Shown piece by piece: positions 18,836 to 28,087 of a DNA stretch of 64,000 nucleotides. The stretch covers positions 75,524 through 139,523 of the forward strand of contig CAILVF010000041.1 in assembly GCA_903837605.1 (NCBI GenBank). Reading direction: 5' to 3'. Made by a program: the position numbers and the translations under genes. The number at the start of each line of letters is the position of its first letter. Position 1 is the stretch's first letter. The notes beneath the pieces are model-generated. The model searched no databases. It saw only the letters and a program-made list of their open reading frames with translations, and had not been told where the DNA came from. Origin of the DNA: an uncultured Bacteroidales bacterium (GTDB lineage Bacteria; Bacteroidota; Bacteroidia; Bacteroidales; FEN-979).

Positions 18836-19666
18836 TTATTTCCTGAACAGTCCTTGTAAAAACTCTTTCATGTCATTCCAGGAATCATGATCGGCTGTTG
18901 CACTGTATTCAATAGGAAGATTGAATTTTTTCCCCAGCATGGTAGCATCAGGATTGCTAAAGGCATGAGTCGCATTTGGATATACTTTAAAGGCATAATC
19001 AGCACCAATGGAATCCATCTGATGCCTGAATGCATCAACATCGTGCTGTGAAACAGACTTGTCACTTCCTCCATGGCATACGAGTACTTTGGCTTTCAAT
19101 AAGGATTTGATGACCGGTGCGCCTCCGAGACCGCCATGAAAACTTACGACACCCTTGAGGCCGGCACCCTGTTTTGCCGAGTTAAGCACAACTGACCCTC
19201 CGAAACAATACCCGATTGCAGCTATATTATCGGGGTCAGCCCGGGGAAATTCTTTAATTTTATTAATTGCGGCGTCCAGCCTGCTTTTTGACAATTGCGG
19301 ATTATTGTAGAAAGGCCTGGTACATTCCTGTGCTTCCTTTGGATCAGCCGCAATTCTCCCGTTGCCGAACATGTCGACAGCTATAGCAAAGTAGCCAAGT
19401 TCTGCCAGTTTTCTTGTCCGCATTTTCGTGTAATCGTTCAGCCCCCACCATTCGTGAACAACGAGAACAACCGGCCGTTTCCCTTTAATGTTTTCATCCC
19501 AGGCAATAAAACCTATACAAGTGACACCATCGGTTTTATAGGTGACGGTTTCTTCTTTAATGGCTGAAGCTTTAGTTTTTGAATAAGCTGTTGAGTTTAT
19601 GGAAAGCATAATGACAAGGATTTGGAGAATTCTTAAAACGGTGACTTTATATATTTTCTTTTTCAT
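18836..19666 (-). CDS. exported dienelactone hydrolase family protein
   Basis: A 276-residue alpha/beta hydrolase with an N-terminal signal segment (VLRILQILVIMLSINSTAYS). The family's cysteine nucleophile is in GYCFGGSVV. The acid is in CHGGSDKSVSQHD and the catalytic His is in PNATHAFSNP. HEWWGLNDYTK is the conserved loop of this family. Family members open lactone rings or cleave small esters; the natural substrate is not known here. The signal segment puts it in the periplasm, unlike the classic cytoplasmic enzyme. Confidence 0.88.
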   Translation of the reverse strand: MKKKIYKVTVLRILQILVIMLSINSTAYSKTKASAIKEETVTYKTDGVTCIGFIAWDENIKGKRPVVLVVHEWWGLNDYTKMRTRKLAELGYFAIAVDMFGNGRIAADPKEAQECTRPFYNNPQLSKSRLDAAINKIKEFPRADPDNIAAIGYCFGGSVVLNSAKQGAGLKGVVSFHGGLGGAPVIKSLLKAKVLVCHGGSDKSVSQHDVDAFRHQMDSIGADYAFKVYPNATHAFSNPDATMLGKKFNLPIEYSATADHDSWNDMKEFLQGLFRK

Positions 19667-19776
19667 GACAGTTCAGATATTGAAATTTTTAAGTTGATCA
19701 ACATTACCATACGCTCTTAGAATTTTACTTTCGGGGTGGAAGACCAGGCAAAACAACAGGCCGGCTTTTCCTTCAA

Positions 19777-20163
19777 TCACGCATGACGCAGTGCTACCAG
19801 CAATGCGCCTGTAATATATGCGGCAATCCACCATATATAAGCAAACCTTGAGAACAGGTGGACAAGGCGTGATACTGCCGTGCCCGGTGGATTGGCCCTG
19901 TAAAAACGCCATATAACAATTGCATCGGTGAACATGCCCAGAAGGGATGAATAACCGAGTATTCCATGAAGTGTAAATAACCCCCGGCTTGAGCCCAGTA
20001 TCATAAAGGTTGTGGCAATGATGTCAAATACCACACCAGCGGTCAGGAATGAAAGCACCAGGCCGGAGACCAGTCTTTTCCTCTGTTCGGTGATTATTGA
20101 AATGGAATAACAGACCAGGGCGATCTGAACGATAATAATGCCGAAGAGAGAAAATTTATTCAT
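19777..20163 (-). CDS. HsmA-like four-helix membrane protein
   Basis: A 128-residue integral membrane protein with four hydrophobic segments (about 5-25, 35-57, 68-86, 104-125). The pattern TFMILGSSRGLFTLHGILGYSSL with FDIIATTFM matches the HsmA/TIGR03987 family as I remember it. Function of that family is not established. It stands alone on the minus strand between the hydrolase and the glycosidase operon. Confidence 0.65.
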   Translation of the reverse strand: MNKFSLFGIIIVQIALVCYSISIITEQRKRLVSGLVLSFLTAGVVFDIIATTFMILGSSRGLFTLHGILGYSSLLGMFTDAIVIWRFYRANPPGTAVSRLVHLFSRFAYIWWIAAYITGALLVALRHA

Positions 20164-20207
20164 GCCTTAAGGGTGATAAAGGAAGGCAAAGGTAATTGAT
20201 TTCGTAA

Positions 20208-23200
20208 TCAGTACTTCAGGCTAATCTTCAGATACCTGCCGGTTGTCATTACAGGTGTTTTAATGCAGATCACCCCGTTTTCACCGGATTCACTGAAGTA
20301 CCAGCCTTTTGAAGTTTTATGGTAAGTTTCGGCAGATTTGCATTCCCGGATTTTTATGCCCGGGGTCAGCACCTGTTTTGGAACATCAGAACTGTGAACA
20401 GCAATAACATAAGCCCTGGACTGCAGCTTCCCTTTGTAATCACCTTTTGCAGGGCCGACATTAATTTCAGTGACCCTGTTTGAAGAATCGCATGAGGCCG
20501 AGAGACTGGTAAGCGCAAACTTCCCTTCCCTGTATTCCCGGTTGGAGCCGTCGTCTTCGAACATGGTGAATTCAGCACCCTGCCCTGGATAGACATCGAG
20601 CGTAAGGGTGTCGGCCGGGCGTTCGTTGTCGTAATTCATCTGAGGGTACATGGGAATTATGGAACCCGCCCTCACGAAAAGGGGCAATTTACCGAGGGGG
20701 GCCGGGTATGCATTTAACCAGGTTTTTCCTTCATAAACCCTGCCGTCCCAGTAATCGAACCATTTGCCCCTGGGCAGGTAAATGCTGTCGCGCTTTTCTT
20801 CATCCCGGTATACAGGGGCCACCAGGAAATTTTTTCCCAGCAGGAACTGGTAGCGGGTTGCTGTACCCAGGGCAACGGGGTCTTCAGGATACTCGAGGAC
20901 CAGGGCACGCACGGCAGGAACTCCTGTTTCACTGGCTTCATAGCAGAGGCTGTACATATAGGGTGTAAGCCGGAGTTTCAGGCGGAGGTATTTGCGGTTG
21001 ACAGAGGTATAGGGTTCGCCATAGATATAAGGCTGCTTATCTTTAGGAGCCCAGCCCGACATGGACATGAACACCGGGGTAAAGCATTTCCATTGCAGGT
21101 CGCGTGTGAAGGTCTTGTCACTCCCGGCAAAGATGCCATCAACGTCGCCGGTGGCGCAGTTCTGAGCCGAAAGCCCGGAGCCGGTAACGGTTGGGATATG
21201 CCAGCGGATGTAATCCCAGCTTCCTTTCTGGTCGCCGGTCCATACCACCGAATTACGCTGTGTGCCTGCCCAGCCGCATACCGACCACACAAAACCGCGG
21301 GCATCGCTGTTGTTCTCTATCCCTTCATAAGCTGAACGGCATCCGTCAATGGCAAACTTATACCCCTCGCCAACCCAGGCCACATCCAGTTTGCATAAGC
21401 GGCTCCCGTACTGGCCCACTTCCCGGGCGATCTTTTCAACCCCGTTCTCGGTCCACAGTCCGGTGTGAAAACCTCTCTTACGCAATTCCACAATCACCGA
21501 ATCGAGTTTGGTATAACCGCAGCCATAACCGTCGTTGGGCAGTATCCAGCCGCGGGGCATGTCATTGGCAATATACTGGTCGGCAATCAGTGAAATAACA
21601 TCAGGCGTGGTTCCATTATGACCGCTTATGTTATGGCCTTTTTTTGCCCCCCGGTTATAGCAGTTCGCATCGCCCATGCCAAGCGCCCACCGCGGCGGAA
21701 GAAACGGTTTGCCTGAAATATCGGTATAGGCATTAAGGATTTCCTTAAGTGATCCGCCCGCAAAATAATAACAATCAAAACGGGCTTCGGAATGCGACAA
21801 CTTCAAAGTGTCGGTAAACGCATACTCTCCGGGCGCATATGTATTCCGTAAGGCCCCGTAACCTTTCGTGCTCATGTAAAAAGGAGAAGGATTGGGCGCT
21901 CCGCCTTCCTCCCAGTTCCAGTCGATACGAAGCAAAATCGTTTTGTCCCTGTGAGAAAACCTGCCGTTCTGCATTCCGCCCCCGTAAAAATATTCGTTTT
22001 TACCCCTGCTCAGGTACTGCACTGTTTCCTTTCCATAGGTCAGCCCGCTGATCTCTTCCCAAATGAGGGTCTTGTTATCGGGCTTATACATGGCGAACCT
22101 CAGGGGTTTGGCATATGCACGAAGAGCCACTGCCGATGTGGTCATCAGGTAATACCCTTCTTTTTCCAAAAATTGCACTTTCACATTTCCTGAAGGCGGA
22201 TGGATCACAATATCGTTCCCTGCCGGGTTTGTAAATATGCCGTCGTAAGCCATCTGTATCCGGAAGATATCATCCCTGCAGAATCGGACCTGCACACGGG
22301 CATGATTGCATTCAAAAGTGAAAATCTCCCCCGACCAGGTGAACCCTGTAACATTGCCAAGCTGGTAAGCCCGGGAATACAACTCCATTGACAGGGTGTC
22401 ATTTTCCTTTCGTGCATCTTCGGGCAGGGAGGTATAAAACCTGATCCTGTGAATGCCGTAATCGGTAAGGTCGGCAGGGGGAAATTCAACCAGAACCGTA
22501 TCGATGATACCCAGTTCATGTTTCTCACTGAACGGCACATTGACCTTTACCGGTTCCCGGTTATCGGTCTTAAGCCAGCAATCAAAGGGTTTTTTAACCG
22601 GGGCCGAACCAAGGTTTACAACCTTAAACCTGAACACGTCAGTGGTTGAAAACGTATTGCCGGTTTGTTTATGGGAAGCGAGCGATGATGCCAGCAGGTC
22701 GGCCGGCAGGGCTTCGGCAAGCTGAATGTCATCCACCATCCAGTACCATGCATAGATCCCTTTCCAGTAAAACCTCAGGTAGACCGTCTTCTGCATGGCA
22801 GCGGTCTGGGTGATGTTCAATTCCACCGCCATGGGATTGGGGCAATCGGCTTCAGATGCTATCCCCTGCCGCACTTCATATTCCTTCCAGTCGGCGCCGT
22901 TGTTTGATACACCTACAAATAATCCTCCGTCGGCCCTCACTTTTCCCCAGTCGTTCCACATGAAGTTTTGCATGAACGTAAGTACCACTGATGTTTTTCC
23001 TGAACAGTCGATAGCCGTAGTCTGAAAATACGCATCAGGCCAGATCCCTTTCTTTTCCCACTTCCGGTATAGCCTGTCGACCCTTACCGCAGGTGAAAAC
23101 TGCATATGAAAGCCCCCGCTTTTTGAAGCAATCGGAGGAGCCTGCTGATCACGCCCATAGGAGCCCGGGAATGGCTGGTTGGTGCATTCCCATACCACGT

Positions 23201-23360
23201 TGCTGTCGTTGACGGCTTTGCTGATCCATCCTTCGGGTATTTTCCCTGATGAAAAATCTTCTTTCCAGAAAATTTTCCCTGAAACCGTGCTGTTTTTCTG
23301 AGCCGGGGTTTGCAAGACGGCAAAGCACAGGCAGGCTGCGAGTAAAGCAATTTTTTTCAT
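20208..23360 (-). CDS. secreted glycoside hydrolase family 31 enzyme
   Basis: A 1050-residue exported enzyme (signal peptide 1-20). Residues about 30-215 form a jelly-roll, MAM/CBM-like domain. The GH31 catalytic part spans about 340-960. The nucleophile is Asp659 in CKLDVAW and the acid/base Asp710 is in WTGDQKGSWDYIRW; YEGIENNSDARGFVW and SGLSAQNCATGDVDG surround the site. The nucleophile motif differs from the usual KxDxxE of alpha-glucosidases. It resembles, from memory, the GH31 group shown to release alpha-linked N-acetylgalactosamine, which would fit the fucosidase and peptidase in the same operon. Alpha-glucosidase or alpha-xylosidase remain possible. It starts 5 bases after the GH29 gene. 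Confidence 0.88.
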   Translation of the reverse strand: MKKIALLAACLCFAVLQTPAQKNSTVSGKIFWKEDFSSGKIPEGWISKAVNDSNVVWECTNQPFPGSYGRDQQAPPIASKSGGFHMQFSPAVRVDRLYRKWEKKGIWPDAYFQTTAIDCSGKTSVVLTFMQNFMWNDWGKVRADGGLFVGVSNNGADWKEYEVRQGIASEADCPNPMAVELNITQTAAMQKTVYLRFYWKGIYAWYWMVDDIQLAEALPADLLASSLASHKQTGNTFSTTDVFRFKVVNLGSAPVKKPFDCWLKTDNREPVKVNVPFSEKHELGIIDTVLVEFPPADLTDYGIHRIRFYTSLPEDARKENDTLSMELYSRAYQLGNVTGFTWSGEIFTFECNHARVQVRFCRDDIFRIQMAYDGIFTNPAGNDIVIHPPSGNVKVQFLEKEGYYLMTTSAVALRAYAKPLRFAMYKPDNKTLIWEEISGLTYGKETVQYLSRGKNEYFYGGGMQNGRFSHRDKTILLRIDWNWEEGGAPNPSPFYMSTKGYGALRNTYAPGEYAFTDTLKLSHSEARFDCYYFAGGSLKEILNAYTDISGKPFLPPRWALGMGDANCYNRGAKKGHNISGHNGTTPDVISLIADQYIANDMPRGWILPNDGYGCGYTKLDSVIVELRKRGFHTGLWTENGVEKIAREVGQYGSRLCKLDVAWVGEGYKFAIDGCRSAYEGIENNSDARGFVWSVCGWAGTQRNSVVWTGDQKGSWDYIRWHIPTVTGSGLSAQNCATGDVDGIFAGSDKTFTRDLQWKCFTPVFMSMSGWAPKDKQPYIYGEPYTSVNRKYLRLKLRLTPYMYSLCYEASETGVPAVRALVLEYPEDPVALGTATRYQFLLGKNFLVAPVYRDEEKRDSIYLPRGKWFDYWDGRVYEGKTWLNAYPAPLGKLPLFVRAGSIIPMYPQMNYDNERPADTLTLDVYPGQGAEFTMFEDDGSNREYREGKFALTSLSASCDSSNRVTEINVGPAKGDYKGKLQSRAYVIAVHSSDVPKQVLTPGIKIRECKSAETYHKTSKGWYFSESGENGVICIKTPVMTTGRYLKISLKY

Positions 23361-23365
23361 AGTAT

Positions 23366-24880
23366 TTAATCAGAAGTTTTAATACTGAACACGATCGCAG
23401 GTGTAGCTGACATTTTCTCCAGGAGTGATTTTGGAAGCATTACCATCTTCCTTCCCTGTTTCGTTTGGATCTTTAATGACTGCGGATGACCGGGTACCCT
23501 TATTTCATGCGCTTTCCCGGCGAACCCGGAGGGCAGCTCAACTGAGGAGGGAAGGGGATCATTTTCCTTTACCAGGTAAAACATATACCTTGTTTTGCCA
23601 TCCTTGCTTTGGGTGTAGCAAATGTTGTCAACCTGGTATGGGGCAAGCGGACGGCTGTTGTAAACAGCTTCTCCGTTCAATTTCGTCCACACGCCTATTT
23701 CCTTCAGCCTCTCATATACCGTGGGCACGAGTTCACCTGTTTTATCCGGACCTATGCCCAGAAGGAAATTCCCGCCCTTGGCTACAATTTTTATCAGTGT
23801 ATGGATGACCCAGTTCGTTGATTTGTAATGTTCCCCCGGGCCTGTGCTGTACCAGGAGTCGCCCAGCGTTATGCAGCTTTCCCATGGATAGGCCGGGATG
23901 GTCTCAGGGATCTGCTGTTCGGGGGTCTGGTAGTTCTCGAATTCCCCGTGTACCGTGCGGTCTACGATGAGGATCCCCGGCTGGTTCTTACGTGCCATTC
24001 TTGCAATGGAAGGTATGTCAACATCCTGTGTCCACTGCCGTTTCCCGAGCCATGGCTGGGTTTCCTCATCGAGGGAACCGGCCGGCCTTACCCATCCGCC
24101 ATCCAGCCAAAGGATATCGATCTTGCCATATTCCCTGGTGATCTCATCAAGCTGGTTGAAAGTGAACTTCTGGTAGGATTTCCAGCGTTCAGGATACTTT
24201 GCAGGGTCATAGTTCACGTTACGGTCGAACACGGGAAAGTAAGGCCACCAGTAATCGGGGCAATGCCAGTCGGGCTTGCTGAAGTAAGCGCCAATCCCCA
24301 TTCCCTGCTGCCGGAAGGCTGCAAACACCTCTTTGACCACGTTGCTGAGCGGGTTCTTTGAGAAGGCCGATGCGGGATCGGTGATACGGTAATCGGTGTA
24401 TTTGGTATCAAACATGCAGAAGCCGTCATGGTGCTTGGTGGTGAACACAACATATTGCATGCCGGCATCATGCATGGCTTTTGCCCAGTTTGAAGGATTG
24501 AACTTCACCGGGTTGAAGGTCTTACGGATGTTCTCGTAAGAAGTCTTATACGTATACCAGTCGGCCGAATAGGGCCCGCGTCTCTGGCACCAGCCCTCGT
24601 CTTCCGGACAAAGGCTCCAGCTTTCAACCACTCCCCATTCGCTGTAGATGCCCCAGTGGATAAGCACTCCGAATTTCCAGTCCTGCCACTTATGCAGCTT
24701 CGAGGATACCAGCGAATCGGCCGGCCATGTGTATACAGCTTCGGTTTTATTCCCGGCCCCGGCAGTGACCGTGGTATCCATTTTACTAACTATACGGAGG
24801 GAATCGCCGCCAGCTGCATACAGGGAGGACCGCAATACGAAAAGGCATACGGCAATAATTGCAAATCTTACATGGATCAT
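23366..24880 (-). CDS. secreted GH29 alpha-L-fucosidase
   Basis: A 504-residue exported enzyme (signal peptide about 1-22). GH29 motifs are clear: WKFGVLIHWGIYSEWGVVESW, YVVFTTKHHDGFCMFDT, and the nucleophile Asp in IDILWLDGGWVRP. FLLGIGPDKTGELV is the usual barrel end. GH29 enzymes hydrolyse terminal alpha-L-fucose by a retaining mechanism. The start ATG overlaps the stop of the C25 peptidase gene by 4 bases (ATGA), so the two are translationally coupled. Context suggests fucosylated glycoproteins as targets, but polysaccharide fucose is also possible. Confidence 0.93.
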   Translation of the reverse strand: MIHVRFAIIAVCLFVLRSSLYAAGGDSLRIVSKMDTTVTAGAGNKTEAVYTWPADSLVSSKLHKWQDWKFGVLIHWGIYSEWGVVESWSLCPEDEGWCQRRGPYSADWYTYKTSYENIRKTFNPVKFNPSNWAKAMHDAGMQYVVFTTKHHDGFCMFDTKYTDYRITDPASAFSKNPLSNVVKEVFAAFRQQGMGIGAYFSKPDWHCPDYWWPYFPVFDRNVNYDPAKYPERWKSYQKFTFNQLDEITREYGKIDILWLDGGWVRPAGSLDEETQPWLGKRQWTQDVDIPSIARMARKNQPGILIVDRTVHGEFENYQTPEQQIPETIPAYPWESCITLGDSWYSTGPGEHYKSTNWVIHTLIKIVAKGGNFLLGIGPDKTGELVPTVYERLKEIGVWTKLNGEAVYNSRPLAPYQVDNICYTQSKDGKTRYMFYLVKENDPLPSSVELPSGFAGKAHEIRVPGHPQSLKIQTKQGRKMVMLPKSLLEKMSATPAIVFSIKTSD

Positions 24881-27417
24881 TTTACCACGACGATCTTTAT
24901 CCTGGTCATCCCGTTCTTTCCTTCTGCCAAAAGGAAATAAGGACCGGCAGGGAGGTAAGAAAGGTCTATACGGCTTGTCATGCTGCCTGGACGGGCCAGG
25001 TATGTTTCCTTGTATACTTCAGTTCCCAGGACGTTGCAGATAGTGAGTTTCACATTATCATCACTCCCCGTGTCAAGGGTGAAATTAAAGATGCCTTTGT
25101 TTGGGTTGGGTAAAACGGAACACTGCATCCCTTCAGCCGGGGGTTTAACCGGTGTGGGGAAATCGGCGATGATATATGCCGGTTTAAGCAGGGTATCGGT
25201 GCTTGTTGCCCTGCTCACGATGAGCTGCACGTCGAAGCTGCCCCGGCTGTTGTATTGTATAACAGGATTGCGTTCAGCGGAGGTTTCGGGATTGCCTCCG
25301 GGGAAATACCAGTTCCATGAAGTTGCGTAACCCTGGGATGTATCGGCGAAGCTGACGCTGTTGCCCGGGACGGGGGTCCTGGGGCTTGCCGTGAAGCCGG
25401 CAACAAGAGCCTGTTTGGATAATACAAGCACCCTGGATTCGTATGGCAGTTTATTGTAGGCTGTAACCACCAGGTGAAGGGTGTCGGAGGGGTTTGCAAG
25501 TGCAGGAAAACCCAGGCGTATCATATCGTTTGAAATAAGCCCCGTGGCAAGGATGGTATCGGCAACAGTCAATGTCGCCCTTGCTCCGTTTACAGAACAG
25601 TTAACTGTAAGGACAGAATCCCCTGTAAAAATTATAGTATCGTTTGTTACCGGCATACCTTCGGGTGCGGCGGTCCTCACCATGATGGTCGGATCCCCGA
25701 AGACAGTCCAGGTATCTGCCATATTTTCTCCGTCGCTGCCGTAAGATTCAATCATCTTAAAACAGCCGTTTATAGAAAGCCCTGCAAAGGTCCGTTTGAT
25801 ATTCAGTGAATCGCTTTCCGAAAGAATGTTGGTCATCTCATCCTGTCCTTCCATGGGTGAGTTCCAGCTCTGGTTGATGGTGGATCCGAGGAAAGCTATG
25901 GCACCTGTAGGTTCCCCGTCCTTTGTAGCGCGAAGCCAGGCTTCGGCGAAGCAGGTAAGACCGACAAAATTGCCATTAACACAGGCCACCGACCAGATAA
26001 AAGGCAGCTTGCCCTTATTGTCGAGCTGGTTGACTTTTGCGTTGCTGAAGCCCGTGGTGCCCCATGAGGTGTTACTCCCATGGCCGGTGTAAAGGATAAG
26101 ACCGGCCCCGCTGTCAACTGCCGCGGTGACCAGGGCGGGATTCGGGTTGCCGTTAGCGTCGTTGCCGCCCTGGGAACCGTCAAAGAGTTCAGGGTTCCAG
26201 GTATAGGTATAGGCCAGCAGCTGTGTTTGCTGGTTCCGGATATGCTGATAATCGAATTCGCCGTCGTCTCCCGGCCCCTGGTCGGAACCTATTCCTATTA
26301 CCGTGGAGAACCAGTCATCATTAAGGAACTGGGGGTTCTTCTCGTAATTTAAGGTACGCAGCACCTGGGTTTCAACCTGGGCTACGTTCTCAGCTGAAAA
26401 CCTGCCGATAAACACATCGGCATAATGGTCGTTGCCCAGGATATAACCGTAGGCATTGTCGGACGGGCCGCCCAGTCCGCCTCCGGTATTCGTGGGGATC
26501 TGCGGACTGTCTCCGACCAGCAGGACATGTGTGAGACCTTTGGTGTTGTAGTAATCGGCTATGAATGACCTGATAGCTGCGGCGGTAGAACCAACTGTCG
26601 TCACATCGACGATTTCGGTGTGATAGCCCTCGCTGCGTTTCCATTCCACATAGGGCTTCATTGCATCCATGAACTGGGGGTAGCAGATCACAAGCAGGTT
26701 GCCGTATTCCCCGAGAGGGGAGTATGCGACAGCATTAAAATTCATGAATTCACGGGAGTAAACAGAAACAAAATCACTGCAGATCCTGCGGCTGGTGATA
26801 TTCCGGGGCAATGCGTTCTGTCCCTGGACTCCGCCCTTGTACAGCTCAACTTTCATGCTGTAATACACCCTCAGGGTTTTGGTCACAGGGTTATACTGGA
26901 ATGGATAAGCGATCACCGTTTGTCCGCGGACATCCCTGATTATAAACGGGGTCCTCGTACCTGCAAGGCCTCCGGGGAAAAAGCCATCCGCCGAGTATAC
27001 AGCCCCATAGGTATAAGGTACTGTTGAAGGATCTACATCCCTCATGATGACTCCTTTTGAAGGAGCAAGCATTATATTGGTAAACTCCTTGAACTCTGAT
27101 GAAAGGATGCGCACGCTCATCCCGGCCATATCGGGGATTACAAGGGATACGGTCATTTTTGGCAGGTCGGGAGACCCGGCTTCCTGGATAGGCGTAAGGC
27201 CGCCTGCTTCCACTATAACTGCAGGTCCTGAAGGAGTGGCGACATCCCTGAGGCTGAAGCCGCCCAGGGTCAGTTCAATAACCGAATTGTCGATGTTTGA
27301 GGAGACAAGCCTGACTGAAGCCGCAACAGGGGCGGGGGATGAGATCTGAACCCAGTTACTGCTGAATCCGTATAGGGCGAGAAGCAGGAAGAGAAGTGAA
27401 GTAATTGTCCTTTTCAT
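24877..27417 (-). CDS. gingipain-like C25 peptidase with PKD and T9SS type A sorting domain
   Basis: An 846-residue secreted cysteine peptidase. Signal peptide (about 1-19), propeptide (about 20-220), caspase-like C25 catalytic domain with His in ILYTGHGSNTSWG and Cys in IWSVACVNGNFVG, a PKD domain (SWNWYFPGGNPETS, about 680-755), and a C-terminal T9SS type A domain (NPNKGIFNFTL, LSYLPAGPYFLL). Relatives such as gingipains cleave after Arg or Lys; specificity here cannot be read from motifs alone. It is the first gene of an operon with GH29 and GH31 enzymes. A TATATTTG -7 element lies upstream at 27441-27448. Confidence 0.92.
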   Translation of the reverse strand: MKRTITSLLFLLLALYGFSSNWVQISSPAPVAASVRLVSSNIDNSVIELTLGGFSLRDVATPSGPAVIVEAGGLTPIQEAGSPDLPKMTVSLVIPDMAGMSVRILSSEFKEFTNIMLAPSKGVIMRDVDPSTVPYTYGAVYSADGFFPGGLAGTRTPFIIRDVRGQTVIAYPFQYNPVTKTLRVYYSMKVELYKGGVQGQNALPRNITSRRICSDFVSVYSREFMNFNAVAYSPLGEYGNLLVICYPQFMDAMKPYVEWKRSEGYHTEIVDVTTVGSTAAAIRSFIADYYNTKGLTHVLLVGDSPQIPTNTGGGLGGPSDNAYGYILGNDHYADVFIGRFSAENVAQVETQVLRTLNYEKNPQFLNDDWFSTVIGIGSDQGPGDDGEFDYQHIRNQQTQLLAYTYTWNPELFDGSQGGNDANGNPNPALVTAAVDSGAGLILYTGHGSNTSWGTTGFSNAKVNQLDNKGKLPFIWSVACVNGNFVGLTCFAEAWLRATKDGEPTGAIAFLGSTINQSWNSPMEGQDEMTNILSESDSLNIKRTFAGLSINGCFKMIESYGSDGENMADTWTVFGDPTIMVRTAAPEGMPVTNDTIIFTGDSVLTVNCSVNGARATLTVADTILATGLISNDMIRLGFPALANPSDTLHLVVTAYNKLPYESRVLVLSKQALVAGFTASPRTPVPGNSVSFADTSQGYATSWNWYFPGGNPETSAERNPVIQYNSRGSFDVQLIVSRATSTDTLLKPAYIIADFPTPVKPPAEGMQCSVLPNPNKGIFNFTLDTGSDDNVKLTICNVLGTEVYKETYLARPGSMTSRIDLSYLPAGPYFLLAEGKNGMTRIKIVVVK

Positions 27418-27597
27418 AGGTTGTTATTTGATAGCCGATACAAATATAAACTTATTTTTCAAGAATTTACGCGGTCGGAATGTTCATTCAGAGCGTCCGT
27501 TAAATGATAATGGCAACTGGCATCCTGAATAATTTATTGGATAAAAATTTACTATATTTGTTACTTAATATAAACACTTATAAAATTACAAAACATT
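27418..27597. promoter_or_regulatory. divergent promoter region with two -7 elements
   Basis: Between the C25 operon (minus) and the small envelope operon (plus), TATATTTG occurs on each strand: 27448-27441 on the minus and 27553-27560 on the plus. Both fit TAnnTTTG. Neither has a TTG at the usual -33 distance, so the promoters are only partly supported. Confidence 0.4.
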
Positions 27598-28068
27598 ATG
27601 AAAAAGTACATCTTCCTCATTGCAGTATTATTTGTAAGCTCATTCGCATGGGCCCAGTCGAACAAAGAAGAAATTGACCTGATGCAGGCCGCGTTCGGCA
27701 AGGATAAAAAAGCTGTTGTCGCCGAATTTGTGAAGGTATCCCCTACACAGAAGGATGCTTTTTGGAAACTGTATGACCAATATGAAACACAGCGCAAGGC
27801 TCTTGGTCTGGAACGCATTGAACTTCTCAAGCAATATGCAGCCCATTATTTTGATTTTACCCCCGTTCAGGCTGACGAATGGACAAAAAAAGTCATTGCC
27901 CTCCAGAAGAAGACCGATGATCTTATCGTCACCTATTACGGCAAAGTCAAAGCAATTTCAGACGGTATTGTGGCCACGCAGTTTTACCAGATAGAAAATT
28001 ACATTCTGGCAAGCATCCGCATGCAGATCTTGCAGAAAGTGCCTTTCATCTCAAAACCCGCAAAGTAA
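27598..28068 (+). CDS. small exported helical protein of unknown function
   Basis: A 156-residue protein with a signal peptide (MKKYIFLIAVLFVSSFAWAQ). The mature part is almost wholly helical and charged, with the pattern VSPTQKDAFWKLYDQYETQRKAL and later FTPVQADEWTKKVIALQKK, reminiscent of Spy/CpxP-like periplasmic chaperones, although I cannot assign it firmly. It is the first of three same-strand genes of envelope proteins, followed 19 bases later by the Asn/Val-repeat protein. Confidence 0.65.
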   Translation: MKKYIFLIAVLFVSSFAWAQSNKEEIDLMQAAFGKDKKAVVAEFVKVSPTQKDAFWKLYDQYETQRKALGLERIELLKQYAAHYFDFTPVQADEWTKKVIALQKKTDDLIVTYYGKVKAISDGIVATQFYQIENYILASIRMQILQKVPFISKPAK

Positions 28069-28087
28069 ATTTTAAAAAATTAAAAGT

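Noticed and set aside
18780-18840. A hairpin ACGGG-TATT-CCCGT between OsmC and dienelactone hydrolase genes as a terminator
   Set aside because: The stem is only 5 bp and no clear T run follows on either strand.
23828-24361. 177-residue open frame on the plus strand
   Set aside because: Antisense to the GH29 gene, which has full catalytic motifs. No start signal or family motif.
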